DNA of 64,000 bases from Ctenosaura bakeri. Lineage: Eukaryota; Chordata; Lepidosauria; Squamata; Iguanidae. The first letter of the stretch is position 1; each line of letters starts with the position of its first letter. The stretch is taken from the NCBI GenBank assembly GCA_948474755.1, contig CAOLHI010001015.1:124001-188000 (forward strand). Reading direction: 5' to 3'. Below the pieces are notes generated by a model. The model saw only the letters and a list, made by a program, of their open reading frames with translations, was not told the DNA's origin and searched no databases. The translations under genes were made by a program, and so were the position numbers. Of this stretch, positions 1-12,900 are shown piece after piece.

Positions 1-811
1 AGAAGAAGATACATAGGACATCACTATGGTGAGAGGTATTGTATTTCTGCTGAAATGGTAGTAATGTTATATTTGCATAGATGAGTTTTATAGAAATGTG
101 AGTCCTCTGTGTGGTGATGCCTTTCTTTTTCGGCAATGCACTAAGCAGCCACGTTGTTTGAAGGCAAGGTGGTAGAAAGGTGGAATGGTGAAATTTCAAA
201 TAAATGAATAAAATCTGGCTTTTTTTGGGTGGGGAGGATATTGACTTTAGTTGTCTTTCAGAGGAGTCACTAAATGTATTTCAGAAATAATAAGCAAGCA
301 TGAGCACTCTTCTTTTTTTTATATCACAACAGAATTTGATTAACAGCATTTAGGGTTTGAATAACCTCTTGTCACATGTGAAGAAATGTGACAGTTTAAA
401 AAAAGAAAATGACAAGATGAAATGTAAGGTGATACCCTGTCATAAATCTGACACCTACGGAGCCCAAGCATTTCTTGACAGAATGATCCATAATTTTAAA
501 AAAAGTTTTTTAAAAATATATGATAGTAACACTATTTTTATATGTGAAACAAGCAGAGTTGAGAGAACAGTTACTTTTGGAGAGGTTATGGCCTGATTCT
601 ATTGGGAGTCCAAACTCAAGTAGGCCCACTGAAACAATTGTTAAATGGTATGTCTACAATAAGGTAAATTCTACTCAGTCAGTGGGTCTCTTGTAGTTGA
701 GGCTACCAATCAGGCCTTTGGAGAGTTGGGAGTTGTAGTCCTCATAGTAATTTTTCCAGTTTTTGGAAACTAGATCTCATTTGTTGAGGAATCTTTCCTT
801 TCAACAAGGAC
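1..811 (-). other. ANXA13: Probable ANXA13 3' UTR and downstream sequence
   Basis: Follows the ANXA13 stop codon. AT-rich, with no gene or clear repeat. I see no canonical AATAAA hexamer on the minus strand here, so the poly(A) site either uses a variant or lies beyond the window start. The 79-aa plus-strand frame at 357-596 has no recognisable domain. Confidence 0.4.
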
Positions 812-931
812 TTAGTGCAGAATTGCCACCAGCAGCTTCTTAAAATCTCCTGATGTGTCAGATTGGATGAACTCAGCCAAAGACTTATTATACATTTGAT
901 GGAACTTTTCCTTAATTGATTGAAGGTCAAT
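812..931 (-). CDS. ANXA13: ANXA13 terminal coding exon 11
   Basis: 120 nt including TAA. Encodes [20 protein letters not shown] and [19 protein letters not shown]. It ends exactly like human ANXA13 (LVALLH, from memory). Asp in SDTSG closes the fourth calcium site. Acceptor TTTTAAG. Confidence 0.96.
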   Translation of the reverse strand: MDLQSIKEKFHQMYNKSLAEFIQSDTSGDFKKLLVAILH

Positions 932-3900
932 CTTAAAACAAAGACAGAAAAGGATATTAGATGTTGTGGGAATACCACAGAATTCCCTTCGGGCTATAGT
1001 GGAAAAAATATCAGCAGAAGGGAATGTCATCTCTGTCCTGTGGTCCTCACCCATGGTTTTCTAGAAAGGTTGAGAGCAAACTTTAAAAAAAAAGTTGGAA
1101 TGCAAGGTTCTTCTAGAAGTTTTGACACCATCTTGTGTGTATGTGGGCCCTCAAGTCACTTGCTAACTTATGGGGCTCACACAAATTTCATAAAGTTCTA
1201 AAAGGCAAGGAAAACTCAGAGGTTGTTTACCATTCCCCTCCTCTGAAATATAGACCAGAGCACTTGGTATTCCTTGATAGTCCTTCATCCTAGTATAACC
1301 AGGTCTCATCTTGCTTAACTTCCATGATCACATGGTATCTGGTGACTTCAGGGTATTTGCTTTGACATTATCTAGTCAGCAGCATGTCTTGAGAACCCTA
1401 AATCTTGTAGTTGTTTTTAGCTCCCCATAGCCCTCTTGCAGAAATGTATTTTTGTTCGATGGATGTGGCCCTTCAAGTCTACAGAAAAAATGAGGTCATA
1501 AAAATAAGCTGTATGGTGGTCAGCTTTAATTATATGGTTGTGCAGACACCCAGGGACACCTATGCTGGGAGTGGAAATCATGTGGTCCAGCAGATGTTGT
1601 TGGACTGCAGCCTCTACCATTGTTGACTTTTTAGGGCTGTGTAGGGCTGTTGCAAACTGTAGGGCTGTTGCAAACTGCAGTCCAACATCATCATGGAGAT
1701 CATATGGTTCCCCCTTATGCCTTATGCAGATAGAGAGGCGTGTCTAGGATGGAACAAGTAGGGTGCGTGCCTTGGGCACCAATATCAGGGGGCACAAAGA
1801 AGCCGTGCATGTAGGGATGGGGGATGGGGTAGAGTTAGAGCCCAAGGCTCTGTTTACACTAGATACGCCGCTGTGCAGATGTATTACCCCAAGATTCAAA
1901 GCACTGAATAAATGTGTGAAGGATGGAGTAACATTGCACTTGCTAATCACACTTCCGCAGTGCAGCCTGGGAGCTGTAGGCTGCGCTGGGGGAGGAAGGG
2001 GCGGGGCAGGGCAGGGCGGGGCGCTCGTGCGACCAGGAAGTCAGCTGCGGGATGAAGGAGCAGTGAAGAGAGCGCCTCGTGCAAGAACCTGTTTGTGCGA
2101 ATGGCACTCCCCACCTCCGTGATAAGGTAACATGTGGAAAAGGCCCAGGAGTGGTGGTGTGCAAGCGCGAGCCACGCGCTCGCTTCCTCCTGCCCCCTGT
2201 TCAGAAGGGACTGAAATCGCTCCCCTTCTCCACTACTGGGAGAACCTCCCGTCTGATGGGCCAGCTTGGGGGGGTGGCGGCAGCATGGGGGGCAGGCCCC
2301 CTCCTCACCACAGCCCCTGCTTCACTCGCCATGGAGGGGGCGCTGCAGAAGGGCTGGGGGGCTGCAAGGCAGCGCTTTTCCTGGGGGGTGAGCTGCGCCC
2401 GGCGCAAAAGACAAAGGCGCTGGGATTCTTCCCCCCGGCCAGGGTTGACACTCTGGAAACTTTTCCCACACTGCCCCCCCCCCAGTGGAAACAAGAGCGA
2501 AGTAGAAGCAGAGCCCGGGGGGGGGGTTCTCGGAGTTTTTTCCCGGGGGAGATGCGTGGCTACTCTTTCCCTCCCTGCCCGTTCCGCCTGTTCCTGGCCA
2601 GCGAGGCGGCCTTTGCCGGGGGGGGAGGGATTGTAAATAATAAATAAATAATTTTATGGTTGGGGGTCACCACAACATGAGGAACTGTATTAAAGGGTCA
2701 CGGCATTAGGAAGGTTGAGAACCACTGCCCTAACAGGTTGTTGGTTCCAAGATATCTAATGTTCTCTTTCTTATAACTTTGCAACTTCTTAAGCCATTAC
2801 TTGGAAAAGGATGCTCCAAATTATGATACCCAAAAACTTGATTTCATTTTTCCCATTTTAGAATAAAATGTTCTTCAACTCTCTGTTAGGCTTTGGAATG
2901 CGTTTGGCTATTCGGCACACAGACATTCCTTTCTTCTCAAGGGAAAGAAATAGTGGTTTAATTTTTGTGTGTTCATAACTCTGTCCCCGTAACTCTGGGA
3001 AAGGGGAGAAGAGGGTTCTGGGGAGCACAAGGGCAGTGGGTAGGAGCTGGATGTTCTTGGTGGAGTTAGTTCCATCTTTTTTGCCCAAGGCCTTAAAATG
3101 AAGGAAAAGCTAAGAGTGGTGGCAAAGCCAGGAGGCACATCAGTATCAGGGAACAGATTCAACTCCTGACACATACACTCAGTGAAGATGTGAGAGACTC
3201 ATCTACATAGGCTTAGGACAGGCTTTCCCAAGTAGGTATCGTCCAGGTGTTTTGGACTTCAGCTCTCATAATTCTTCACCATAGTCCATTTTGCCTGGGC
3301 TTGCTGTGGTCCAAAATATCCGGAGGGCATGAAGTTGAGGAAGAATGTCCTAGAATGATGTACCTGCTCTAGCGTGAACTTTTAGATCCCCATTCTACCC
3401 ATCTGCTTCAAAAGAGGTGATAGAAATGTAACAAACACCATTGATTATCTGTAGAACAGTCTTGCACAGACTTTTAAGACTCTGGTCTCCAAATGGCTTA
3501 CCTCAGCTCGTGTTACTAGGATGCGGATTAAGGTCTCTTCATCAGTCCCAAGTCCTTTCATGGAATTGTAGAGACAGGTAGCAAAATAGGCTTGGCAGTC
3601 CCGGGCACAGCTTACTTTGAAAGCAGAACAAAATAAGAAAACATTTCATGAGTTTCTACAGTTGTGTCAATGAGAATGCTGAAGCTTGAAAGTGTTACAT
3701 TTTGGGATTCTCCAATATATCTGCCAGTGGGTATTCCAAAATGTAAGCTCTGGTAGGAGCTCACCTGAACAATACTGAGTGAAAATGTATACTGTAGTTA
3801 GTAAACTAGTGTCAGAGGTGGCATTATTATCTTTATTTAGTGAAGAAATAGTCTCCAAAATTGCTGTTGTTGTCATTGTCATTGCTTCAATTGCAGACTG

Positions 3901-6900
3901 TGAGTCCCATAATAGAATATGTGGTGCCAGACAGGCATACACATCTCCCTTTGCAAAATCTCCCTTTGATTTCTGTCTAGTGACTTCAGTAGGTGAGTGA
4001 ATCTAGATAGGATGTACACTTACAATGCATGTGGAAAGCTGCTTTTGGCTGGAGGGATTATGGGAGTTGTAGGCCAACAAATCTAGAAGACTCCAAGTTA
4101 GGAAAAGCTAGACTAAATGCAACATTGCTTAATATACCCAGGCAGTATGTATAGCCATAGAAAGGAGTGTGTCAGAGGAACACAAGATCCTAGAATGTCC
4201 TCTTATAGTACACATGGGTGTGTATGTGCCTTCAAGTCATCTGTAGATTTATGGTGACCCTATGAATTTTTCATAGGATTTTTTTAAAGATAAGGAATAC
4301 TCAGAGGTGGTTTTGCCAGTTCCTTCCTCTGAAATAAACCCTAAAGCACTTGGTATTCGTTGGCAGTCTCCCATCCAAGTACTAATCAGGGCTGAACCTG
4401 CTTAGCTTCCAAGATCAGACAGGATCTGGTGCCTTTAGGGTGTTTAGGCCCTGTAGTCCATGTTTAATCCAGCAATGGCAGTTCTAGACATTATCAATTG
4501 AAAGTGATATTTTTTCTGTCTTACCAATGGTTAGATAGGCCTTCTCGAGGTCTCCAGAAGTTTCACTCTTTATAGCATCTTCAATGTCTTTACCAGTCAG
4601 CTGTAGCAGATATTAAAACAGATTTCATAGGTCTTCATATATTACATAATACCAAGATGCCTGATAGCACTGACACTATTTTTTTCTGGTTTTGGTTTTG
4701 GTTATATGTGAGAGATTTATCGGTGTGTATATATGTTTTTACATTACTGTCTACCACACTTGAGCTTCAGAAACAGAACTACATTAAGATACCTGTAGTA
4801 TATCCTCTATTGGAGCTGAGTAACCAGCATCTGATTTTGATACCTAAATTGGGCCTGGAGGTAGAGCTGGGAATACATCAAGGGGTGGAGTTTCAGACAG
4901 ACTTTTCCAGTCTGGTGCCTGTCATATGTGTTGGAATACAACTTCTTTGGGGCCTGTTCATACTACGCAGGTATAGCTCTATGATTCCACTTTAACTGCC
5001 AATGTTCTGCCCTATAGAATCCTGGAATTTATAATTTGGTGAGGCTCCAATGTGCTCCAGCTGAGAATTCTAAATGCCCCTCCGCAAATGTCAATTCTCA
5101 GGATTCTATAGGATGTTGCCACAGCAGTTAAAGTGGAATAATAGTGCTTTAATTGTGTAGTGTGAATGAGCCTCAGTCATAAGCAACACAGTGGTCTTAA
5201 TATGGCTCAAGCAAGTAAATGTATAATACACAGCCGATGCAGCACCTTTTTCATGACCCTTCGGTGTCCTTACTACAGCCTTCCACAATCTTTTTATACT
5301 TGAGAAACACTTGAAATAATTTTCGGGTCTCAGGGAATCCCTGCATTAAAATAATTATATCTACGGCTCAAAGAAATGTTATTTCTCCCTCCCAGTCACA
5401 ATCTTTCAAGGAACTCTCGCAGAACACTGGTTCCAAGGAGTCCTGGTTGAAAAATCCTGTTTTAGGCCCTTTTCTCACACAGTTTTTTTTGCGCGAGGGC
5501 CCCTTGAGCGTCACGTGAATGGGAGTGTCAGTCCATACAATGCACTCCCACTCATGCGACGCTCATGAGCCTAAAGCGGGCCGCATGCACATTTTTTATT
5601 TTTGGCTCTAAGTCAAAAATACTGCATGGTCGTGCAATGCTCACGGGGCCCTCGTGCACTTACCTGCATGCGGTGCGCCAAACAAGTCAGCCCGGTTGCG
5701 CTTCCTCCCCCAGTGCAGCCTACAGCTCCCAGGCTGCGCTGCGAAAGGAAGGGGCGAGGCACTAGTGCGACGGTCGTGCAACTGGCAAGCCGCAGCAGGA
5801 GGCAGAAGGGCTGCCATGAGCGGCTTGCGCAAACGGCTGCTCGCGTGAGCACCACTCCCCACTGCCGCAATGAAGGTAAGGTGTGAAAGGGCCTTAGAAT
5901 CACTCAAGCAAAAAAAGGCATGCATGGGTCATAGTGCCATGAAAGAGCATTTGCCACAATGAAACAAGGATACTCACATGCTTGTAGGCTTCAAAAGTAG
6001 CTCTCAGCTGCATGTAGTTTCTCTTTGCCAGGACGTCATTGAAAGCCAACTCATCTGTCCCCCAGCGACCTTCTCCTGCCTCAGGGATTGAACAACATTT
6101 TAATTATAAGGTCACCAGACCTGCTTGCCAAGGATAGGGTAGGAAAGCATGTATTCTGTGTCAGGAATAGGAACCATGTGGGCCTCCACATGTTGTTGGA
6201 CTGCAAGTTCCAGCATTCCTCTCCTTTGGCTATCCTGACTTGGGCTGCCATGACTTGTGGACTAATGGTATCTGGGGGTCTGCCCAATCTCCCTCTCCCT
6301 CCCCATCTATCTCATCTTTTCCCCAGCTTGGGACTCAAAGTGGCTAAGGTAGCTTGAAAAAAGAAATAGATAACTCACAAAATACAGAACTCAAAAGTGA
6401 TTAAACTGCAAAAAACAAAAAACAGTTAGAAGCATAAGCCAAGAATGCAACAGCACACAAAAAAATAACAAATACATGATACAAGGCTGGTTCCATCTAA
6501 CAAATCAGTCCTCAAACGTCTGTTGAAACAGAAAGGTCTTCCTCTATTGCAGAAGGAGAGTAGGGTGGATACCACTCTAACATCTCTGAGAAGGGAGATC
6601 CGTTCCTGGGGACAGCCACTGAGAAGGCTCCTAATTTTATCCCTGACTCTCATGAAGGCAAATATTTAAATATTTGTTTGGGTGGGTGAATTGAACATGA
6701 TAGGCCCAGACATTTGGCCATCTGAGGAGAAGAACATGATGGTACTTCCTTTCTTTCTATCACTGACTGGACTGGCAGCTGAATTTTTCTTAGCCCTGGG
6801 AAGGATGAGAGAGCGTCCTTCATGCTACCACCTTGACTTAACGGCCCCTGGGCAGGTTGTGTTTTCTCCTCCAGCACTTTGCTGCTGCCTCCTGAATCTG

Positions 6901-9900
6901 TTACTTCACTCTGTCTAATGGTTGGGCCGGCTCTGGGTCAGCAGTGGAGGACTGGGGTGGGATAAAGCTGCCAAGGAGAGTTTTAAGTTGATGTTGAATA
7001 GAAGACTCTGCTTTATAGGAACTAATGGGCACTTGATGGAACCCAGAGAGGGAATGCAGATGACATTCATTTGTAAAATGGAAGGAGGAACCTCTTCTTT
7101 TGCCAGCTATAGTAGAATTTGAACCATGAACTCGGGTTAGAAAATGGCAGTTGGGAGATCTGAGTGGGAAGCTGGCTTAGAATTTCAGGGTGCTGCTGAG
7201 ACTAGTTTGGGGAGTGGGACTGCTTGCTTATGCACTTGCTTCAGTACCCTTGCAATACTCATTCATCATTGAATTGCTTGGGAGTTACACTTACTTCATA
7301 GAGATCCTTGGCATCCTTCTGGGCTTGGTTTTCATTGATCTCCACCCCTTGATCTCGGTTAGCCTGGAGAAGGTGAGATTGTGTTAATGAGTGAGAAACA
7401 AGTGAACAGATTGTTCTCCCACTAACACAGAAAGGTTTCTTTTTTTGGTTAGGCTACTTGTACAATAACACATAAGCCGGTTTTAACATTCCTCAGTATT
7501 TGATTTCTAGAAAAAGAAATGGAGGGGCTCCATGCCACCCTCAGATCTCAAAGCTGTTTTTCATCATCTCCAACTGTACTTCTAAAGCTTGAATAAAAAT
7601 GAGTATTTTAGGCTCACTGCTATTTAAAAATGGTGAATGCGAGACACCCAAGACATGGTGGAGGAAGCAAATCACGCAGTAAGGGATGGATACAGTCACA
7701 TTAACCAGCTACCAACAAAACTTCTTGAATTCTCTTCTGCAGCAGGTGAGACAATAGCACGGAGGTTAGAAATGTTGATTTTTGGAGACTACAGATTTCC
7801 CCAGCCAACACACCAATGGAGAATAGCAGGAAAACATGAGAATGTAATGGTTAGCTAACAGTATTTTCTAGAAGCCCTTACACACTACATGAGTACAGTG
7901 CTATGATTCCATTTAACTGTGATAGCTACCTACTAGAGTTTGTAGTTTGGTGAGGCACTACAGTTCTCTGGTTGAGAATTCTAAATAACCCTCCCTAACT
8001 TGTAGTTGAGCTAGAGAAGTATAGTGGTTTACATGTTGCCTTACGACAACAGAAGAACAGGGTTCAAGTCCCTGCTGGGCCAAGGGAAGCCCACTGTGCG
8101 ATCTTTGGCATGTCACACTCTTTCAGCCTAAGAGGAGGGTAGTGGCAAACCACTTTTGAGGAAATCTTACTAGGAAAACCCTGTGATAGGGTGTCTTAGG
8201 GTTGCCATAAGATGGAAATGATTTAAAGGAACACAGCTACAACAGAACAGCAAAATCCAGGATTCCTTAGGCTGGAACTGTGGCAGTTAAAAGTGGAATT
8301 GGTGCTATAATTTCATGGTGTGAAAAAGACACTAGAGATCCTTTCACACTACACAATTATAGTACTATGGCCCTTTTTGCACAGCATTTGCCATGCGAAA
8401 GGGCACCTGGAGCATCATGCGATTGTGAGGAGCAATCTGCATGATGCACTCACAATCGCACAATGCTCCAGGAAAGGGCAGGTGCCGCTCACACACTTTT
8501 TCATTTTCGGCTTTCAGCCAAAAATGGTGCATGATTGCGCATTGCTCCAGGGCCCAGCGCACACTTGCTGTGCGTGCAGAGCCTCCAGAGCTGCAGCGGT
8601 CATGCTTCCTGCCCCAGCGCTGCCTGAGCTGGGAAACTCCCAGGCCGCGCTGCGGAAGGAAGAGGCGGGGCTCTCATGCTGCCTGCTTGGAAGCAGGCAG
8701 CTTGTGTGGAGCTGAAACAGCGGAGACACGAGAGCCTCTCGCTGGAGGCTGCTTGCGCGATCCCCACACCCCAGCACCGAAAAAAGGTAAGCTGTGGAAA
8801 GGGCCTATGATTCTACTTTAACTGCCAGGGCTGCATCCCATGGAATCCTGTGGTCTGTAGTTTGGGGAGGCACTAGAACTCTCTGGCTGGGAATTCTAAA
8901 TACCTTTCCCTAAACTGAATATTCCAGTGGAATATAGCACTATTGTTGTGTGGTGAGAAAGGGCCCTTGCTCAGACAGGGCAGCTGTGTGGCTTTCCAGT
9001 TGTTTTTGAGCTGCAACTGCCATGATCCATCACCACCAGCTATGCTGGATAGCATAACCTTCTGTCCTGATTTGGCAGAGGTAGTGCCAGTTAATCTTCT
9101 GTTGTCCCTCTTTTCAGTTGCTTTTATAAAGTCCTAGTTCCTCTCTCCTCCTCTCACTTTCTCCCTTTCTTCTCAGCTTTCTCTAATTGCTGCAACCTGA
9201 GTTCAAAGTGAAAAAGAAGTTCGTACTCAACTAACTCATCAGGGGGAAGAGGAGGGGTGGGTGAGATCTTGCCCTTCCCAGTATTCTTAGGCAAAAGCAA
9301 ACTGCTGCAGCCTCTCCTAGCTCTCTGTTCTTCCCCATTATTATCTTTTCCCATTTTGACCGCACTCTGATGTTGCTTGGCCACAAGTGTTCAAGTTTTA
9401 ATCTGTAAGATGTTGGAGGGCATTAGATACAGCTGGTAGAATTTGCAGTCTAAGAGTTTCTGGAGGGCCAAAGTTGCCCAACCCAATCTAGGTTCTGACA
9501 CTGAATGGTATGAGCTTAATGGGGGAACAAGACTTTTTGCAATGCACTTAGTGAGCAAAGAAGCACATTATGTTTTCTTGCTGCCCTCTAGTGCATATTG
9601 CTCAATGCTGCTTGGGAAAACAGTGCTTTTTTCACTCCATTTTTGAAAGATCCACATTGCTCGTTAGCTTCCAAATTCGGTGCAGGGTGTTTCAACCTTT
9701 ACCTCCCACAGTAGCTTAAGGGCCTGGGTGTCTAAGGGACCGTCTTTCTCTCCGTGAACTCAGATGGTTCTTAAGCAAAGCCCTTATGAGGACCTGATCA
9801 TTAACAGAAGCCAATGTGTACATGGTTCCATATCCCCAAGTTTTGCATTTCCATTGTTATTCACACATACCACCTGTTTATTCATAGCTATGAAGGTCTA

Positions 9901-12900
9901 CAAAACTGGGTATGCCTGTCTATAACAGGCAAGTTAAATAGCAGCTGCCTACAGAAACCAGAGCATGTGTGAATAGCAAAACACAGAGTAAAGAGGAAAG
10001 CATATCAGCCTGCCTCACCAGCTATCTCAGCATAGTATAAAAGGTATTGATATATGAGTTTGGCCACCAAAATGGTAATTATAATAAAAGTAGTTCAAAT
10101 CCTTACCTGAAGCACAGAAACAAGTATCTTTCTCAGTGACCCACTGGTATCGCTTTTGACATCAGATTCCAAATTCCTATCGAAAACTAAGAAGAATACA
10201 GAGCTTGGTGTTTTTTGTATGCCTGATGCTCAGACTTTTTAAATTTAAGGAGAAGTATTGGAACGAAGATGTGACTTACTTTTTTGGTAAGCATCCTTTA
10301 TGGCTACAATTTGCTGTGGCAAAGAAAAGAAGAACAAGCAAAAAGCTCAGTAGTATCTTAATGTGTTTACAAACACATAATTCACAGTTTCTGGCAAAAT
10401 GGGATTTGTCTCAACTGTGGGTTAGCTAGTGAAACCTGGATCAACCATGGTTTGGACTTGAAACTGCTCATTTTATACACCCCAATCTTTAGACGAAATC
10501 ATTGTTTTGGGGATGAGGGAAAGAAAATTCAGAGCTTGGGACCTGGGGTAGGCATTTGCAGAAGATATCTGCTCTTTCTCTCTCTGTGTGTATGTGCATG
10601 TGTGCTAGGGGGGAAAAAATCCTCTCTGACTGCTGATTCTCCCATACAAGTTGTGTTACCTTAGCATCACAAATGGAAAAAGCTACCTTCTGGACCACAT
10701 TTCCCAGAATCCCCTGGAAAACTGGCTGATGGATGCTGGGTGTTATAGTTTAAAAATTCTCCTAAGCTCTGACCAACAAGACACTTAAAACACCCAGAGT
10801 TTTATAACATCCTTTTCTGCTTTATTAAAACTGGAATAGCACAGGAATATAGGCCTAAATACCCCAAAGGCATTCTAAGCATGACACTGCACTGCCTTTT
10901 TATTAAAACCTAGGCAAGTCCTTACCTGGTTGGTCCGTGTACAGAGGATCTCAATCAGTACTGATTCATCAGTTCCTGCACCTTTCATGGCTTTCCGAAG
11001 CTGCCTGGCATCATACTCCCAGGGCCAATCCAGGAGGGCCAAAGCTGCCTTTTCAAAATTCCCACTCAATTCTCCTTTTAGCACTTCTTCCAGATCCTAA
11101 GAAAGAAATGTTTAAAAAGACCTCCAAAACAATCACTCAAGGTCACAGCTGAAGACTTCTTGCACTGGTCAAGTGGGCAAGCAAGAGGATTAGCAGAAAC
11201 TGTGCAGCAGCTTAGGACCAAGACTTTTGGTGCCCGAGGGAAAGGACAAGTTGGTGCTCTCTCTCCCTCTCCGATATACAAGTCAGCTGGGTTGGTAGCT
11301 GAAACATACATCAGTGGATGGGATGGGAAAATGTCTCCACCACATTTGAGATGGAAAGCTGGTTTAGAGGGCACAAGACAGGTAACATGAGAAGACTGGA
11401 AGCAGCCAGAGAATTCAGAAGAAGCAGCTAAGAGGAGGATGCTGCCTTACCAGCATCTGGCACCTGAGGAAAGTGCCTTGCTCTGCCTAATGATAAGACC
11501 AACCCTTCTACACAGCTTATACAGCTCATCAGCCTGGTCTAGTCAGAGACAGTGTGATTAGATAGTTTTAAGACTATGGTCTGATGGGGCTCCCTTGCTT
11601 TAGATCAGTCTTTCCCGTCTGGTGACTCCTGGCTGTGATGGCCATGGACTATGCTGGTTGGGAATAATGGGTGTTATAGGTTAGGAAAGATTGCTTTAGT
11701 AGATAATATACATTATTTACTTCAATATACAATAAACCGCCCCCAAAATGTTAACTCTCCCTGCTTTGTGCTCATTCTGCTGAGTAGCACCCTGAATTTC
11801 TATCCCAAATCCTTGTTCCATCTCCTGTCAAGGTTAGAGGAAGAAAAGGGGAAACAAGCCTCCATCGCTGTTCTCAGTTCCCAGTTCCCTACTCTGATTG
11901 AATGGTTTTCATGGCAAACATTGAACTAAAAGCTACAAGGACTGGTAAAACACAAGTGAAGGGTTATAGAGAAGAGACAAACTCTCAGGGTGTTAAAAAA
12001 AGACAGTTTCATTCTTCTAAGCAGCCTAATAGATTTCAGCCTAGTAATGGCCTCTTTCAGGGGAATGCAATTTTAAAGTCACTTGCAGGTATTCCAAGAA
12101 GAATGTTTTCTGAGCTTATGCCTGCCAACTGACCAGTTGAATTTCCTTGAAGAATTGCATTAAATATCACCAGGCTGAAATGCATTGGGCTAATTGGAAG
12201 AATAAAATCATCTTTTTAAAATATCCGGAGACTTTGTGTCTTCTTTACATCCCCCACAAAACACTGAACTGCAGGATACACAGTACTGCCACTATTTCTT
12301 CGGGACTCCCAGACTTCCCAGGGCATTCTCGAGAGTCAAAAAGATCAAGAGGGCAACTGCTTACACTGTTTCTAGAATCTCAGAGAAAAAAAATTAACTG
12401 GGAACATACGCCAATAGACCAGCAAAGTGCTAGGTTTAGATTAAGGCATATGGAAGGATCAGCTGACACCATACTTCCAAGGAGGTAGGTTTATTGAAGT
12501 GAAACAGAAAAAAGAGCAGTTTGGAAGAAGTACCTCAGATAAAAACAAGGAAGCATGACTGAATCCCTGTTCTATGCTTACCAACTACAGGTTTCACTCA
12601 GAACAGGATCCAGGATAAAGGTAAGAGAAGGCAAGGCCCATAAGGATATGGATTCAAGGTGAGACACAGGCAAGTTCTATTGCCCAAACTTTTTATATCA
12701 TAGAATCATATAATCATAGAGTTGGAAGATACCCCAGGGGCCATTGATTCCAACCCCCTGCTATGCAGGAACACCCATCAAAGCATTCCCAACAGATGGC
12801 GACCCAGCCTCTGCTTAAAAACCTCCAGAGAAGGAGACTCAACCACACTCCGAGGCAGCATATTCCACTGCCTGACAGCTCTGACCATCAGGAAGTTCTT

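Noticed and set aside
812..931. Upstream extension of the ANXA13 last exon to the ATG at 1054
   Set aside because: Sequence before IDLQSIK has no annexin similarity and a TTTTAAG acceptor precedes it; phase fits exon 10 only with the splice.
1535..1700. Direct repeat GTAGGGCTGTTGCAAACT as an attachment site or CRISPR-like unit
   Set aside because: Only two adjacent copies inside a decayed palindromic repeat; simple slippage is enough.
2079..2647. Long overlapping open frames of 171 and 185 codons in GC-rich DNA
   Set aside because: Caused by high GC with few stops; low-complexity translation, no domain, no splice context, and located between transposon pieces.
8009..8080. A functional tRNA gene
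   Set aside because: tRNA-like head of a Sauria SINE; cloverleaf pairing is degraded and it continues into the SINE body.
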